DNA of 64,000 bases from Roseiarcus sp963770275 (lineage in GTDB: Bacteria; Pseudomonadota; Alphaproteobacteria; Rhizobiales; Beijerinckiaceae). The DNA lies in assembly GCA_963770275.1 (NCBI GenBank), contig CAVYPD010000005.1, positions 303,689 through 367,688 on the forward strand, read 5' to 3'. The translations under genes were made by a program, and so were the position numbers. This document shows positions 27,327-36,271 of this stretch, piece by piece. A model generated the notes under the pieces. The model saw only the letters and a list, made by a program, of their open reading frames with translations. It was not told the DNA's origin and ran no database searches. Within the stretch, counting starts at the first letter, position 1; every line of letters begins with the position of its first letter.

Positions 27327-27562
27327 TGGCCAGCTCGCCCCGCCGCCCCTTTTTCCGTCGTCGCAAGTCGTGCCCGTTTTCTGGCGCCAACGCGCCGAAG
27401 ATCGACTACAAGGACATGCGCCTGTTGTCGCGCTACATCTCCGAGCGCGGCAAGATCGTGCCCTCGCGCATCACCGCGGTGAGCGCCGGCAAGCAGCGCG
27501 AACTCGCCCAGGCGATCAAGCGCTCCCGATTTCTGGGCCTCCTGCCTTACGTGATCCGCTAA
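27326..27562 (+). CDS. rpsR: 30S ribosomal protein bS18
   Basis: The 78-residue protein reads FFRRRKSCPFSG, then IDYKDMRLLSRYISERGKIV, PSRITAVSAGKQRELAQAIK and RSRFLGLLPYV, the complete bS18 sequence pattern including the rRNA-binding RITAVSAKxQR region. GGAGGAG lies just before the ATG. It overlaps the rpsF stop (TGATG), so translation is coupled. Intact. Confidence 0.95.
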   Translation: MASSPRRPFFRRRKSCPFSGANAPKIDYKDMRLLSRYISERGKIVPSRITAVSAGKQRELAQAIKRSRFLGLLPYVIR

Positions 27563-27680
27563 CGACCGTCGGGCGTCGCCGCGCCTGAATTTCGAACCCG
27601 CCGCGTTTCGACGCGGCGGCAGTTGGAGGCGGGCGGGCGGCCCCCTTCTAACCGCAAGCCAACGCGGGACAGCGCTCGTC

Positions 27681-28669
27681 ATGTTGCATCGCTTTGTCGT
27701 CGCCATCGGGGCCGGATGCGCCGCCGCGCTGCTGTTCGCGGTGAGCGCTCAGTCCAGCCTTCTGGCGATGACGCTCGCGTATCTCGCGCCATTGCCGATC
27801 ATGATCGCGACCCTTGGCTGGGGACTCGACGGCGGGGCGATCGCCGCGGCGATTGCAATCGCGGTGCTCGCCGTGGTCGCCGAGCCGTTGTCCGCGCTGG
27901 TGTTCGCCGGCTCGGTCGCTGTTCCCGCGTGGGCCTTGGCCGCCTTTTCGGTCAGTCCGCTCGCGCGTTATCTCAAGCGGCTGAAACCGGACGCGCCGGT
28001 CCACGCGCCAGCTCGGCGCCATCGTCTCGCTCGCGGCGCTCTTGGGAATGCTCGGCAGCCTCGCAGTGCTGACGACGGTCATCGTGATCTACGGCGGCTA
28101 CAGCGAAGCCGCGACGCCACGTCGCGGAGGCGATCACCACCCTCGCCGGCGACGCGTTTGAGGGCGCGCCTGGCAACCTGACTGCTCGCGAGTTCGCCGA
28201 CGCGCTCGTGCGCTACGGTCCGCCCGCGATCGCCGCCTCGACGCTGATGATGCTGTGCGTCAATCTCTACGCCGCGGCTCGTTCCACCCAATTGTCGCGC
28301 AACCTTCCAAGGCCATGGCCCGACGTGCCGAGCTCGCTTGCGCTTCCCTGGCCGGTGGGCGTCGCATTCCTCGCTTGTCTCGCAGGCGCTTACGCCCTGC
28401 CCTCTCCGACCGCGCAATATTTCTCCATCGGCGTCGGCGGGTTCGGCGCGGCGTTGGCGCTGCAGGGCCTCGCGGTCGCGCACGCGCTGTCGCGCGGTCT
28501 CAAGATGCGGCCCCTCATGCTGATTGCGCTCTACGCCTGCTGCATTCTGCGAGCCAAATACACCCTTCCCGTTCTTGCCGGCCTCGGCATCATCGATGGA
28601 TTCCTCAAGCTGCGCTCGCGCGCGGCCCTCATTGCCTCCCCTTCCCCGACTGGACAAACTAGGAGATAA
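27681..28669 (+). CDS. DUF2232 membrane protein (MazG-like operon position), two frame breaks
   Basis: Several hydrophobic segments are visible: AIGAGCAAALLFAVSAQSSL, then IAAAIAIAVLAVVAEPLSAL, SLAALLGMLGSLAVLTTVIV and, in the last third, PWPVGVAFLACLAGAY and LALQGLAVAHALSR. Together with its place between rpsR and rplI this identifies the DUF2232 (YybS-like) integral membrane family of Hyphomicrobiales. Frame breaks near 28005 and 28120 divide it; reading across them gives about 329 residues. Function unknown, although its ribosomal operon location is conserved in the order. Confidence 0.75.
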
Positions 28670-28672
28670 ATC

Positions 28673-29246
28673 ATGGACGTTATTTTGATGGAGCGTGTCG
28701 GAAAGCTCGGACACATCGGCGACACCGTGCGCGTGAAGGACGGTTACGCGCGCAATTTCCTGTCTGCCGCGCGGCAAGGCGTTGCGCGCGACCGAGGCCA
28801 ACAAGAAGAAATTCGAGGGCCGACGCGCCGATCTCGAGGCGCGCAACGCCGAACTCAAGCGCAGCGCCAGCGAGGTGTCGGACAAGCTCGACGGCGTCAC
28901 GGTGGTCATCGTTCGCCAGGCCGGCGAGACCGGACAGCTCTACGGCTCGGTGTCGGCGCGCGACATCGCCGAAGCGCTGACCGCCGCCCGGCACACGGTG
29001 GAACGCAATCATGTCGCGATCCAGCAGCCGATCAAGACGCTCGGCCTGCACAAGGTCCCCATTCACCTGCATCCCGAGGTCGAGTCGAAGGTCACCGTCA
29101 ACGTCGCCCGCTCGCCCGAGCAGGCCGAACGACAGGCGAAGGGCGAAGACCTCTCGGTGCGCGAGCAGACCTCGATGGACGACCTTGGGCTCGAAGTCGG
29201 CAGGGCGCTGGCCGAGGCCGGACCCAACGCCAGCTTCGAGCAGTGA
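28673..29246 (+). CDS. rplI: 50S ribosomal protein bL9, one frame break
   Basis: The N-domain begins MDVILMERVGKLGHIGDTVR, then VKDGYARNFL. One extra T near 28762 breaks the frame before PRGKALRATEANKKKFEG. The C-domain follows: VTVVIVRQAGETGQLYGSVS and HKVPIHLHPEVESKVTVNVA. About 191 residues including an acidic tail, normal for the order. It is last in the ribosomal operon, four bases after the DUF2232 stop. Interruption of a ribosomal protein gene supports a sequencing error. Confidence 0.93.
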
Positions 29247-29359
29247 TGAAGCACGAACGGCGGCGCGCACAAGTTTACGCGCGCTAACGATTTCAGGCGC
29301 TTAGCTGCGCTTTCGCGCAACTTTTTGCGCGCCTTGGGTCGCACTCCAAAGGCCTGTTC

Positions 29360-29415
29360 TTAGGCGTCTCGAAGCGGCCTCGAAAGCCTGCCCTGAGCTT
29401 GCCGAAGGGAATGCT
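29360..29415. repeat. Short dispersed-type repeat next to the IS element
   Basis: The segment includes CCTGCCCTGAGCTTGCCGAA followed by GGG. I recall this type of sequence as a common intergenic repeat in alphaproteobacteria. Only one copy is obvious in the window, so the call is weak. Confidence 0.3.
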
Positions 29416-29469
29416 TTTGTATCCGCGAGCGGCAGGCGCTCGCCGAGCGTCTTCGAGAGCCATCAGCAT

Positions 29470-30414
29470 TTAGGCTGAGGCATAAGCTGCGCCAGTGAGA
29501 TAGTTTGCGCATTTGTCTGGCGGGATGGTGGTGAGGGCTTTGGCGAGAGCGTCGGAGACGGCGTCGAGGGTTCGGGGCGCGGCTTTTCGGACGAAGCCTT
29601 TGATCTTGGCGAAGACCTGCTCGATCGGGTTGAGGGCGGGTGAGTATTTTGGAAGGAACAGGAGACGCGCGCCGGCGGCCTTGATCGCGTTTCGCACGGC
29701 TTTGCCTTTGTGCGATCCTAGATTGTCGAGCACGACGATGTCGTTGCGCTTGAGGGTCGGGACTAGGAACTGTTCGACGTAGGCGAGAAACCGCTCGTCG
29801 TTGATGGGACCGTCGAACACGCAGGGCGCGTCGATGCGGTCGTTGCGCAGGGCAGCCAGGAATGTCGCGGTCTTCCAATGGCCGTGCGGGATCTTGGCGA
29901 CGAGCCGACGTCCGCGCGGCGCCCAACTTAGAGCCGGGTCATGTTGGTCTTGGTCCAGGTCTCGTCGATGAACGCCAGTCGCGAAGGATCGACGCGCTTC
30001 TGATGGCTTCGCCAGCGCCTGCGATGGCGCTTTATGTCCGCACGATCCTGCTCGCGCGCGATAAGCGTCTTTTTTTGAGCGTGACGCCGATGCGGCGGAA
30101 GAAGCGGCTCATCATTGCCGTGTCGGCCCGGACCCCACGCTCCGCCAACCGGTCGCAAAGCGCCTGCAGGGTGATGTCGGATTTCTCCGCTCTCAGCGCT
30201 TCGAGAAACTCACGATGCGGATCAAGCCTCGGACGGAGGTATCCGCCCATCTTGCTCGCCGCCCGCCAACCGCTCCGTTCGAAGCGCTGCACCCACTTGA
30301 TGGCCGAGGACTCGCTCACCCCAAAGCGCGCCGCAGCCGCCCGCCGGCTCATCTCTCCCCAACCACCGCGTCGATCACCCGGTCGCGCAAGTCTTGCGAA
30401 TAGGCACTGGCCAT
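29470..30414 (-). mobile_element. IS630 family transposase gene, frame-broken
   Basis: On the minus strand the protein begins MASAYSQDLRDRVIDAVV, then RRAAAARFGVSESSAIKWV (helix-turn-helix). The DDE triad appears as AFIDETW, VVLDNLGSHKGKAVR and SPALNPIEQVFAKIK. At least three frame changes (near 30350, 30050 and 29925) separate the pieces. In IS630 elements a programmed frameshift can join two frames, but more than two changes point to decay or sequence errors. I did not find clear terminal inverted repeats or TA duplications by eye. The element lies between rplI and the SPW gene without disrupting either. Confidence 0.85.
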
Positions 30415-30573
30415 CCCTGCCGGCCTCCGCCCAGCCAGCAGGTTGAATCAGAACAATGCCGATTCGGGAATCCCAACCGATTCAAACTCGATCCAGCTTG
30501 CTCTAGGCGGTGACCCGTTCGGGATCAGAGCGGATGGCCAGTTTCGGCTGGCGATCCGCCGGTTACACTGACC

Positions 30574-30948
30574 TCACCGCCCCGCAATCGCCGCGGGATG
30601 GTGGACAGACCAGATCTCGGAGATCGAGGACAGGACGACGATCGCACCCAGTACGACGCAGGACCACATCGCCGGATGGATCACGGCGAATCCAAGGACC
30701 CAAGGCGCGATGACGATGAGCGCGCCGACGATTAGCGCCACCCATTCCTCCCACTCGGCGAATTGCATCAGCGCGATGACGCCCACGACAAAGATAATCA
30801 CGCCGCCGACCCATGCCGCTCTCGCCGCCATGAGATCCCCCGAAAATCCGAGGGCCCAGGGCGATATGAAAAGCAGCACGCCGCAGATCAGGTTGATCCA
30901 ATCCTGGATATTTCTTTCGTCCCCGCGCAACGAAGCACTATTTGCCAT
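30574..30948 (-). CDS. SPW repeat membrane protein
   Basis: The 124-residue protein has four membrane segments in two pairs. Each pair contains the diagnostic (S/A)PWxLGF motif: LFISPWALGFSG and VIAPWVLGFAV. WINLICGVLL and WVALIVGALI are the equivalent positions in the two halves. The SPW family is of unknown function and occurs in many soil bacteria. The start at 30948 is followed by a short charged N-terminus. I found no EcfG site upstream, although the family is often stress-linked. Confidence 0.82.
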   Translation of the reverse strand: MANSASLRGDERNIQDWINLICGVLLFISPWALGFSGDLMAARAAWVGGVIIFVVGVIALMQFAEWEEWVALIVGALIVIAPWVLGFAVIHPAMWSCVVLGAIVVLSSISEIWSVHHPAAIAGR

Positions 30949-31079
30949 TCAAACCTCCTTCATCACACGCGGCGTTGAACAACGCCTCTAATTCCTTTAC
31001 TTAACTCTCGTTTTTGGGGATTTCATGGCGAACTGCGAGAAGCGCTTGTGAAGGCGGGTGGCTCAAGGAAGGGCAAGCC

Positions 31080-32030
31080 GTGACCGACAGGGTTCCAATT
31101 TTTGGCTACGGCCCGGTTGGACGCGCGACCGCGGCGCGGCTCATAGCCGAAGGCCGCGAGGTCGTCGTGGCGCAGCGGAACGCGCCAAGCGATCTCCCAA
31201 AGGGAGCGACGTTCGCGCCCGTCGACGCGCTCGACCGCGACGCGGTCGCCAACGTCGTGCGCGGCTCGGGGCAGTTCGTGGTCACGATCGGCTTTCCCTA
31301 TTCCGGCGCCCTCTGGCGCGACGTCTGGCCAAGAGCCATCAGCAATTTCGTCGCTGCTTGCAAAGCGACCGGCGCGCGGATGGTGTTTGTCGACAATCTC
31401 TACATGTACGGTCCCCAGACAACGCCGCTCATCGAGACGATGGCGCTTTCCTACCGTGGTCTCAAGCCTGCGGCGCGCTCCGCCGCGACCCGGATCTGGA
31501 TGGCCGCAGCGGCCGCGGGTGAAGCGCGTGTCGCGGCTCTTCGCCCTCCCGACTTCTATGGGCCCGGCGTCGGTCTTTCTTTTCTCGGCGACACGTCGAT
31601 AGGCAAGCTCGCCCAGGGCAAGCCCGCCGTGTTCGTTGGCTCGCCGGGCGTGCTGCACGACTATGCCTACGTGCCGGACATCGCGCGCGCGGCGACGACG
31701 CTTCTGGATGCGCCCGACTCAGCCTTCGGCCAAGCTTGGCATATGCCGTGCGCTCCAACTCGAACGACACGCGATATCCTGCAAATCGCGGCCGACACGC
31801 TTGGCGTGAAGCTGCGCATCAGCGCCATGCCGGCCTGGATGCTGGGCCCAAGCGCTATGTTCTCGCCGTTCTTGCGCGAACTGAAGGAAATGCGCTTCCA
31901 GTGGGACCGACCGTACCAGGTCGACGCGAGCCGTTTCAAAGCCGCGTTCTGGTCGGATGCGACGCCGTTCGAAACCGGCGTCGCCGAGACCGCGCTCGCC
32001 TTTCGCGCCGAACTCAAGCGAAAGCGCTGA
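31080..32030 (+). CDS. NAD-dependent epimerase/dehydratase family protein
   Basis: The 316-residue protein opens with VPIFGYGPVGRATAARLIAE, a GxGxxG-like dinucleotide motif (here GYGPVG). VFVDNLYMYGPQ and HDYAYVPDIARAATTLLDAP are as in the extended SDR family. The usual YxxxK is not evident; YMYGPQ occupies its place. I chose GTG at 31080 because AAGGAAGGG lies upstream. The substrate is unknown. Intact and monocistronic, convergent with clpA. Confidence 0.78.
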   Translation: MTDRVPIFGYGPVGRATAARLIAEGREVVVAQRNAPSDLPKGATFAPVDALDRDAVANVVRGSGQFVVTIGFPYSGALWRDVWPRAISNFVAACKATGARMVFVDNLYMYGPQTTPLIETMALSYRGLKPAARSAATRIWMAAAAAGEARVAALRPPDFYGPGVGLSFLGDTSIGKLAQGKPAVFVGSPGVLHDYAYVPDIARAATTLLDAPDSAFGQAWHMPCAPTRTTRDILQIAADTLGVKLRISAMPAWMLGPSAMFSPFLRELKEMRFQWDRPYQVDASRFKAAFWSDATPFETGVAETALAFRAELKRKR

Positions 32031-32200
32031 GCGCCCGGTTAGGTCAGGCCCACCGCTCGCCAACTCGACCCGGATTGACTGGCCGCCACGGCTATTGCTG
32101 GTTCGTTTGCCGGTGGACCAGCTTGCGGGAAGAGCCGACGGTACTGGCCGTCTCCGGATCTAAGCGGCTGGTTTGCGTAGCTCGAGCCGAAACGCAGAAC

Positions 32201-32224
32201 AGCCCGCGCTGGACGGCGCGGGCT
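32201..32224. terminator. Hairpin terminator between convergent genes
   Basis: AGCCCGCGC and GCGCGGGCT form a perfect 9-bp stem with a 6-base loop between the epimerase-like gene and clpA. Confidence 0.6.
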
Positions 32225-32261
32225 GCTCATTGTTCCTTGATCGACGAAGCGAAGCCGTGTC

Positions 32262-34686
32262 TTACGGCTCTTCAGGAGCCGGCTCCTTGTCGTCAGCGTC
32301 CGAGTTGGCGGGTTCCACGCGCTTGCGCGATTTCCGGGCGCCCGCCGCGACGATCAGATCGCGCTCAAGCCGGGGTTGGGCCGGGCCCTCGGGATAGACG
32401 AAGCTGAGCTTCTTCACGCCTGTTTCATCGGCCGTGACCACGACCTTGACCACGCCGCCGCCTTTGAGCCGGCCGAACAACACCTCGTCAGCGAGCGGAG
32501 TCTTGATCTGGGCCTGGATCACGCGCGCCATCGGCCGCGCGCCCATCGCCTCATCGTAGCCGTTCTTGACCAGCCATTCGCGCGCCTCGTCCGTGAGTTC
32601 GATCGTCACGTTGCGATCGGCGAGCTGAGCCTCGAGCTGCAGGATGAACTTGTCGACCACGCGGGCGATGACGCCTTCCGGCAGACGTGCGAACGGCACG
32701 ATGGCGTCGAGCCGGTTGCGGAACTCGGGCGCAAACAACCGGTCGATCGCTTCGGTATCGTCGCCCTCGCGCTTCGACTTGTGGAAGCCGAACGCCGCGC
32801 CGGCGAGGTCGCGCGCCCCAGCATTTGTGGTCATGATGAGGATCACGTTGCGGAAGTCGATCTGCTTACCGGAGTGGTCGGTGAGTTTGCCATGGTCCAT
32901 AATCTGCAACAAGATATTGAACAGGTCAGGATGGGCCTTCTCAATCTCGTCGAGCAACAGAACCGAGTGCGGATGCTGGTCGATGGCGTCCGTCAGCAGG
33001 CCGCCTTGATCGAAGCCGACATAGCCGGGAGGCGCGCCGATAAGTCGCGAGACGGTGTGGCGCTCCATATATTCTGACATGTCGAAGCGGGTCAGCTCCA
33101 ACCCAAGGCTTACCGAGAGCTGGCGGGCCGCTTCCGTCTTGCCAACGCCAGTCGGGCCAGAGAACAAGTAGCATCCGATCGGCTTCTCCGGATCGCGCAG
33201 GCCCGCGCGGGCGAGCTTGATCGCCGAGGCCAGCGCGGCCACCGCCTCATCCTGGCCGTAGACCGCACGCTTCAAGGTCTCTTCCAGGTGCTGGAGCACT
33301 TCCGTGTCGTCCTTCGACACCGATTTCGCCGGGATTCGCGCCATCGACGCGACGGTCGCCTCGATCTCCTTGACCCCGATCGTCTTCTTGCGCCTTGCCT
33401 CCGGCACGAGCATCTGCGAGGCGCCGGTCTCGTCGATGACGTCGATCGCCTTATCCGGCAGCTTACGGTCGTGGATGTAGCGCGACGACAGCTCCACCGC
33501 CGCCCTCACCGCCTCTCCGGTGTAGCGCAGCTTGTGGAACTCCTCGAAATAGGGCTTGAGGCCCTTGAGGATCTCGATCGCGTCGGCGACGCTCGGCTCC
33601 TTGACATCGATCTTCTGGAACCGCCGGACCAGCGCGCGGTCCTTCTCGAAATACTGGCGATATTCCTTGTAAGTGGTTGAACCTATGCAGCGAAGCGTTC
33701 CTTGCGCCAAGGCCGGCTTGAGCAAGTTCGAGGCGTCCATCGCCCCGCCCGAAGTGGCGCCGGCGCCAATGACGGTATGGATTTCGTCGATGAACAGAAT
33801 TGCGTCCTTATGCTGCTCGATTTCCTTCATCACCTGCTTCAAGCGCTCTTCGAAATCGCCGCGGTAACGCGTGCCAGCGAGCAGCGCGCCCATGTCGAGC
33901 GCGAAAACGGTCGACTCAGCCAACACCTCAGGCACGTCCGAATTGATGATCTTGCGCGCCAGGCCCTCGGCGATGGCCGTTTTGCCGACGCCCGGGTCAC
34001 CGACCAGGAGCGGATTGTTCTTCTGCCGGCGGCACAGCACCTGAATGGTGCGCTGCACTTCGGCCTCGCGGCCAATAAGCGGATCGATGCGCCCCTCTCG
34101 CGCCTTCCGATTGAGGTTGACGCAATAAGCTTCCAAGGCGCCTTCCTTTTTCTTCGAATCCGGGCTGTCCTTCGAGTCCTTGGAATCGCGCGAACTCGTG
34201 CTCGTCGTCGGCGCCACGCGGCAAGCGCGACGTATCGGAGGCTCCGGGACGCTTGGCGATCCCATGGCTGATGTAGTTGACCGCGTCGTAGCGGGTCATG
34301 TCCTGCTCCTGCAGGAAATATGCCGCATGCGTCTCGCGCTCGGCGAAAATGGCGACAAGGACATTCGCCCCAGTCACTTCCTCGCGTCCGGATGACTGAA
34401 CGTGGAACGCGGCGCGCTGCACGACCCGCTGGAAGCCATTGGTGGCCTTGGCCTCCTCCTGGCTGTCGACCACGAGGTTTTCAAGTTCGGTGTCGAGGTA
34501 CTGAACGACGGTCTTGCGCAGCGCATCTAGGTCGACGCCGCATGCCCGCAGGACGGCCGCCGCATCGACGTCGTCGATCAGCGCCAGCAGGAGATGTTCG
34601 AGGGTCGCGTATTCATGACGGCGCTCGTTGGCGAGCGACAGGGCTCGACGGAGGGTCTTTTCGAGCGCGCGAGAGAAAATTGGCAT
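32262..34686 (-). CDS. clpA: ClpA, ATPase subunit of the Clp protease, one frame break
   Basis: ClpA unfolds substrates for ClpP. The N-domain begins MPIFSRALEKTLRRALSLAN, then HEYATLEHLLLALIDD. The first AAA module has GDPGVGKTAIAEGLARKI and the second has GPTGVGKTEAARQL, both Walker A motifs. FDMSEYMERHTVSRLIGAPP and YVGFDQGG are specific to the Clp/Hsp100 family. A break near 34150-34210, in the low-complexity Asp/Ser/Lys linker before EGALEAYCVNLNRKAREG, separates the N-domain from the rest. The lack of a long middle coiled-coil domain fits ClpA rather than ClpB. clpS lies just upstream, the usual pairing. About 808 residues. Confidence 0.93.
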
Positions 34687-34696
34687 CAGGCGCCTT

Positions 34697-35191
34697 TCAC
34701 TTCTTTTCCATGATGCACTGCAAGGGGTGTTGGTTCTTGCGTGCATGATCCATCACTTGCGACACCTTGGTCTCCGCGATCTCGTAGCTAAAGATGCCGC
34801 ACTCACCGACACCGTTATTGTGCACCTGAAGCATGATCTGCATCGCTTCCTGAGCGTCCTTGTTGAAGAAGGCCTGCAAAATGGAGACCACGAACTCCAT
34901 CGGGGTGTAGTCGTCGTTGAGCAACAGAACGCGATACATATTCGGGCGCTTCGTCTGCGTCCGTGTGCGCGTGATCACCGCCGCGCCAGCGCCTGGGTTT
35001 TCTCCCCCACGCTTGGGTTCGCGCGCCGCGATCGGTCGCACGGACACCTGCGCGGCGGCGACGCCGAAGCCCGGATAGAGCCACCGCGCCAGCCGAGCCA
35101 TTCCCGCCCGGAGTCGAACCACTAACGGAATTGAGGCGGCAGCCACCGAAAGACCCCGATTGATGCCGGTTTGGCTAGAACTCACATTCAT
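34697..35191 (-). CDS. clpS: ClpS adaptor protein, possible long N-terminus
   Basis: ClpS delivers N-end-rule substrates to ClpA, its downstream neighbour. The core is MYRVLLLNDDYTPMEFVVSI, with the Asp residues that hold the N-degron amine, then LQVHNNGVGECGIFSYEIAE. The 164-residue reading is longer than the usual ~110. The extra ~70 residues (ARWLYPGFGVAAAQVSVRP region) have no family match, and no ribosome site precedes 35191. The true start may be an internal codon near RGGENPG. The stop is 11 bases before the clpA start. Confidence 0.9.
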   Translation of the reverse strand: MNVSSSQTGINRGLSVAAASIPLVVRLRAGMARLARWLYPGFGVAAAQVSVRPIAAREPKRGGENPGAGAAVITRTRTQTKRPNMYRVLLLNDDYTPMEFVVSILQAFFNKDAQEAMQIMLQVHNNGVGECGIFSYEIAETKVSQVMDHARKNQHPLQCIMEKK

Positions 35192-35386
35192 GCGTACGCA
35201 ATAACAGTACCAACATCATCTAGGCGCCGCACGCCGTCGGCGCCAGATGTCGTTGCCAAATGGCAGCATTGCCAATTTGCTCGTCACGCGCAAGAGCCTC
35301 ATCACACGCAACTTGGAATGTCCCTCTCCTGTTCCGTTTCCCCTACGGACGAGAGGACTGGTGGAGTGAGCGCGCAAATAAAAAAA

Positions 35387-35408
35387 GCCGGCGCTGGGAG
35401 GCGCCGGC
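35387..35408 (-). terminator. Intrinsic terminator 3 of a tandem array after the phasin gene
   Basis: GCCGGCGC/GCGCCGGC stem. On the minus strand it is followed by a long T-run (A-run at 35377-35386), making it the strongest of the three. Confidence 0.7.
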
Positions 35409-35424
35409 GTTGGCCGGAATAAGA

Positions 35425-35448
35425 CACCGGCGCTGGAAGGGAGCCGGC
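35425..35448 (-). terminator. Terminator-like hairpin 2 of the tandem array
   Basis: CCGGCGCT...AGCCGG stem; the flanking T-run is weak. It shares its sequence with the hairpins on either side. Confidence 0.5.
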
Positions 35449-35464
35449 ATACCTCGAATAAAAA

Positions 35465-35486
35465 GCCGGCGCTCGAAGGGCGCCGG
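35465..35486 (-). terminator. Intrinsic terminator 1 of the tandem array
   Basis: GCCGGCGCT...GGCGCCGG stem. On the minus strand TTTTTATT follows it directly. It is the first reached by transcription from the phasin gene. Confidence 0.65.
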
Positions 35487-35541
35487 AGGGGCTCAGGGGA
35501 TTTTTCCCGCCGCGCTTGGCGGCGAGAGGATCGCTCGATGA

Positions 35542-35875
35542 TTACTTCTGGATGCTCGCATAGGCGGTTGTGACCGGCTTCATAGCGTCGGAAGCGACCC
35601 GGGTGTAGAGCTCGGAAACCTTGGTCGCCTGGGCGACAAAGCCCTCAAAGGCCTGCTTCACGAATTCGGTCTGGATCTGGATCGCGGATTCGACGCTGCG
35701 CACGCCGAGAAGCTTCTCGTACATCGCGGAGCCGGCAGCGAAGGACTTCTTGGAATAATCGCTCGAACTCGGCGGCGATCTCCTGCAGACCCTTCGACAA
35801 GGTGGTCGAGGCAGCGGTAAAAGCCTCGAGCTGGTCTTTAGAAAATTTCTGGAAGTCTTCAAGCGTAGCTGTCAT
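35542..35875 (-). CDS. Phasin family protein, one frame break
   Basis: The protein starts MTATLEDFQKFSKDQLEAFT, then STTLSKGLQEIAAEF. One extra base near 35770 shifts the frame before DYSKKSFAAGSAMYEKLLGV, RSVESAIQIQTEFVKQAFEG and SELYTRVASDAMKPV, the phasin_2 pattern of alternating amphipathic helices. About 111 residues. Phasins coat polyhydroxyalkanoate granules; no PHA synthase gene is in the window. Three tandem hairpins follow, which suggests high expression with strong termination. Confidence 0.88.
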
Positions 35876-36271
35876 TTGTCGCGCTCCTACATTTGAGTTC
35901 GTTTCGCATCTGAAAAGAGGCGAACCGGCGATAAACGCAATATGTGCAGTGCACAATGGAAGTCAAGGCCGATTTGTTGCACTGCAGCAAAACTGCCTTC
36001 CAGCTCCCGAAGCAAACGTCCGATAATATTAAAAACAGTAAATTATTTCAATCGATAACTCGCCTTTACTCAGCTGTAACTTCATCCGGCCCGACCGTCA
36101 CCGCCTTGCGCCGATAGCGATTTCAAAGGCTTGCTGAAAAATATCCTCGGCTCTTCGGAATCCCGTTAACCGCTGCGTAACCGCTGCGGCATATCGTTGG
36201 CGACTGTGTGCGTAACGCAACTGTGATCGGCGGATACGCCTCATCGTTGCGTGGAGTCCGTGGGGCGTTTC
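35876..36271. other. Divergent intergenic region between phasin and dac
   Basis: Relatively AT-rich around 36020-36060. A direct repeat of AACCGCTGCG occurs near 36168-36190. It should hold both promoters; I cannot name the sites. No gene seen. Confidence 0.5.

Noticed and set aside
35380..35490. Repeated hairpins as a possible CRISPR array
   Set aside because: The units are palindromic terminators of unequal spacing, with no spacer-like unique segments of constant length and no cas genes.
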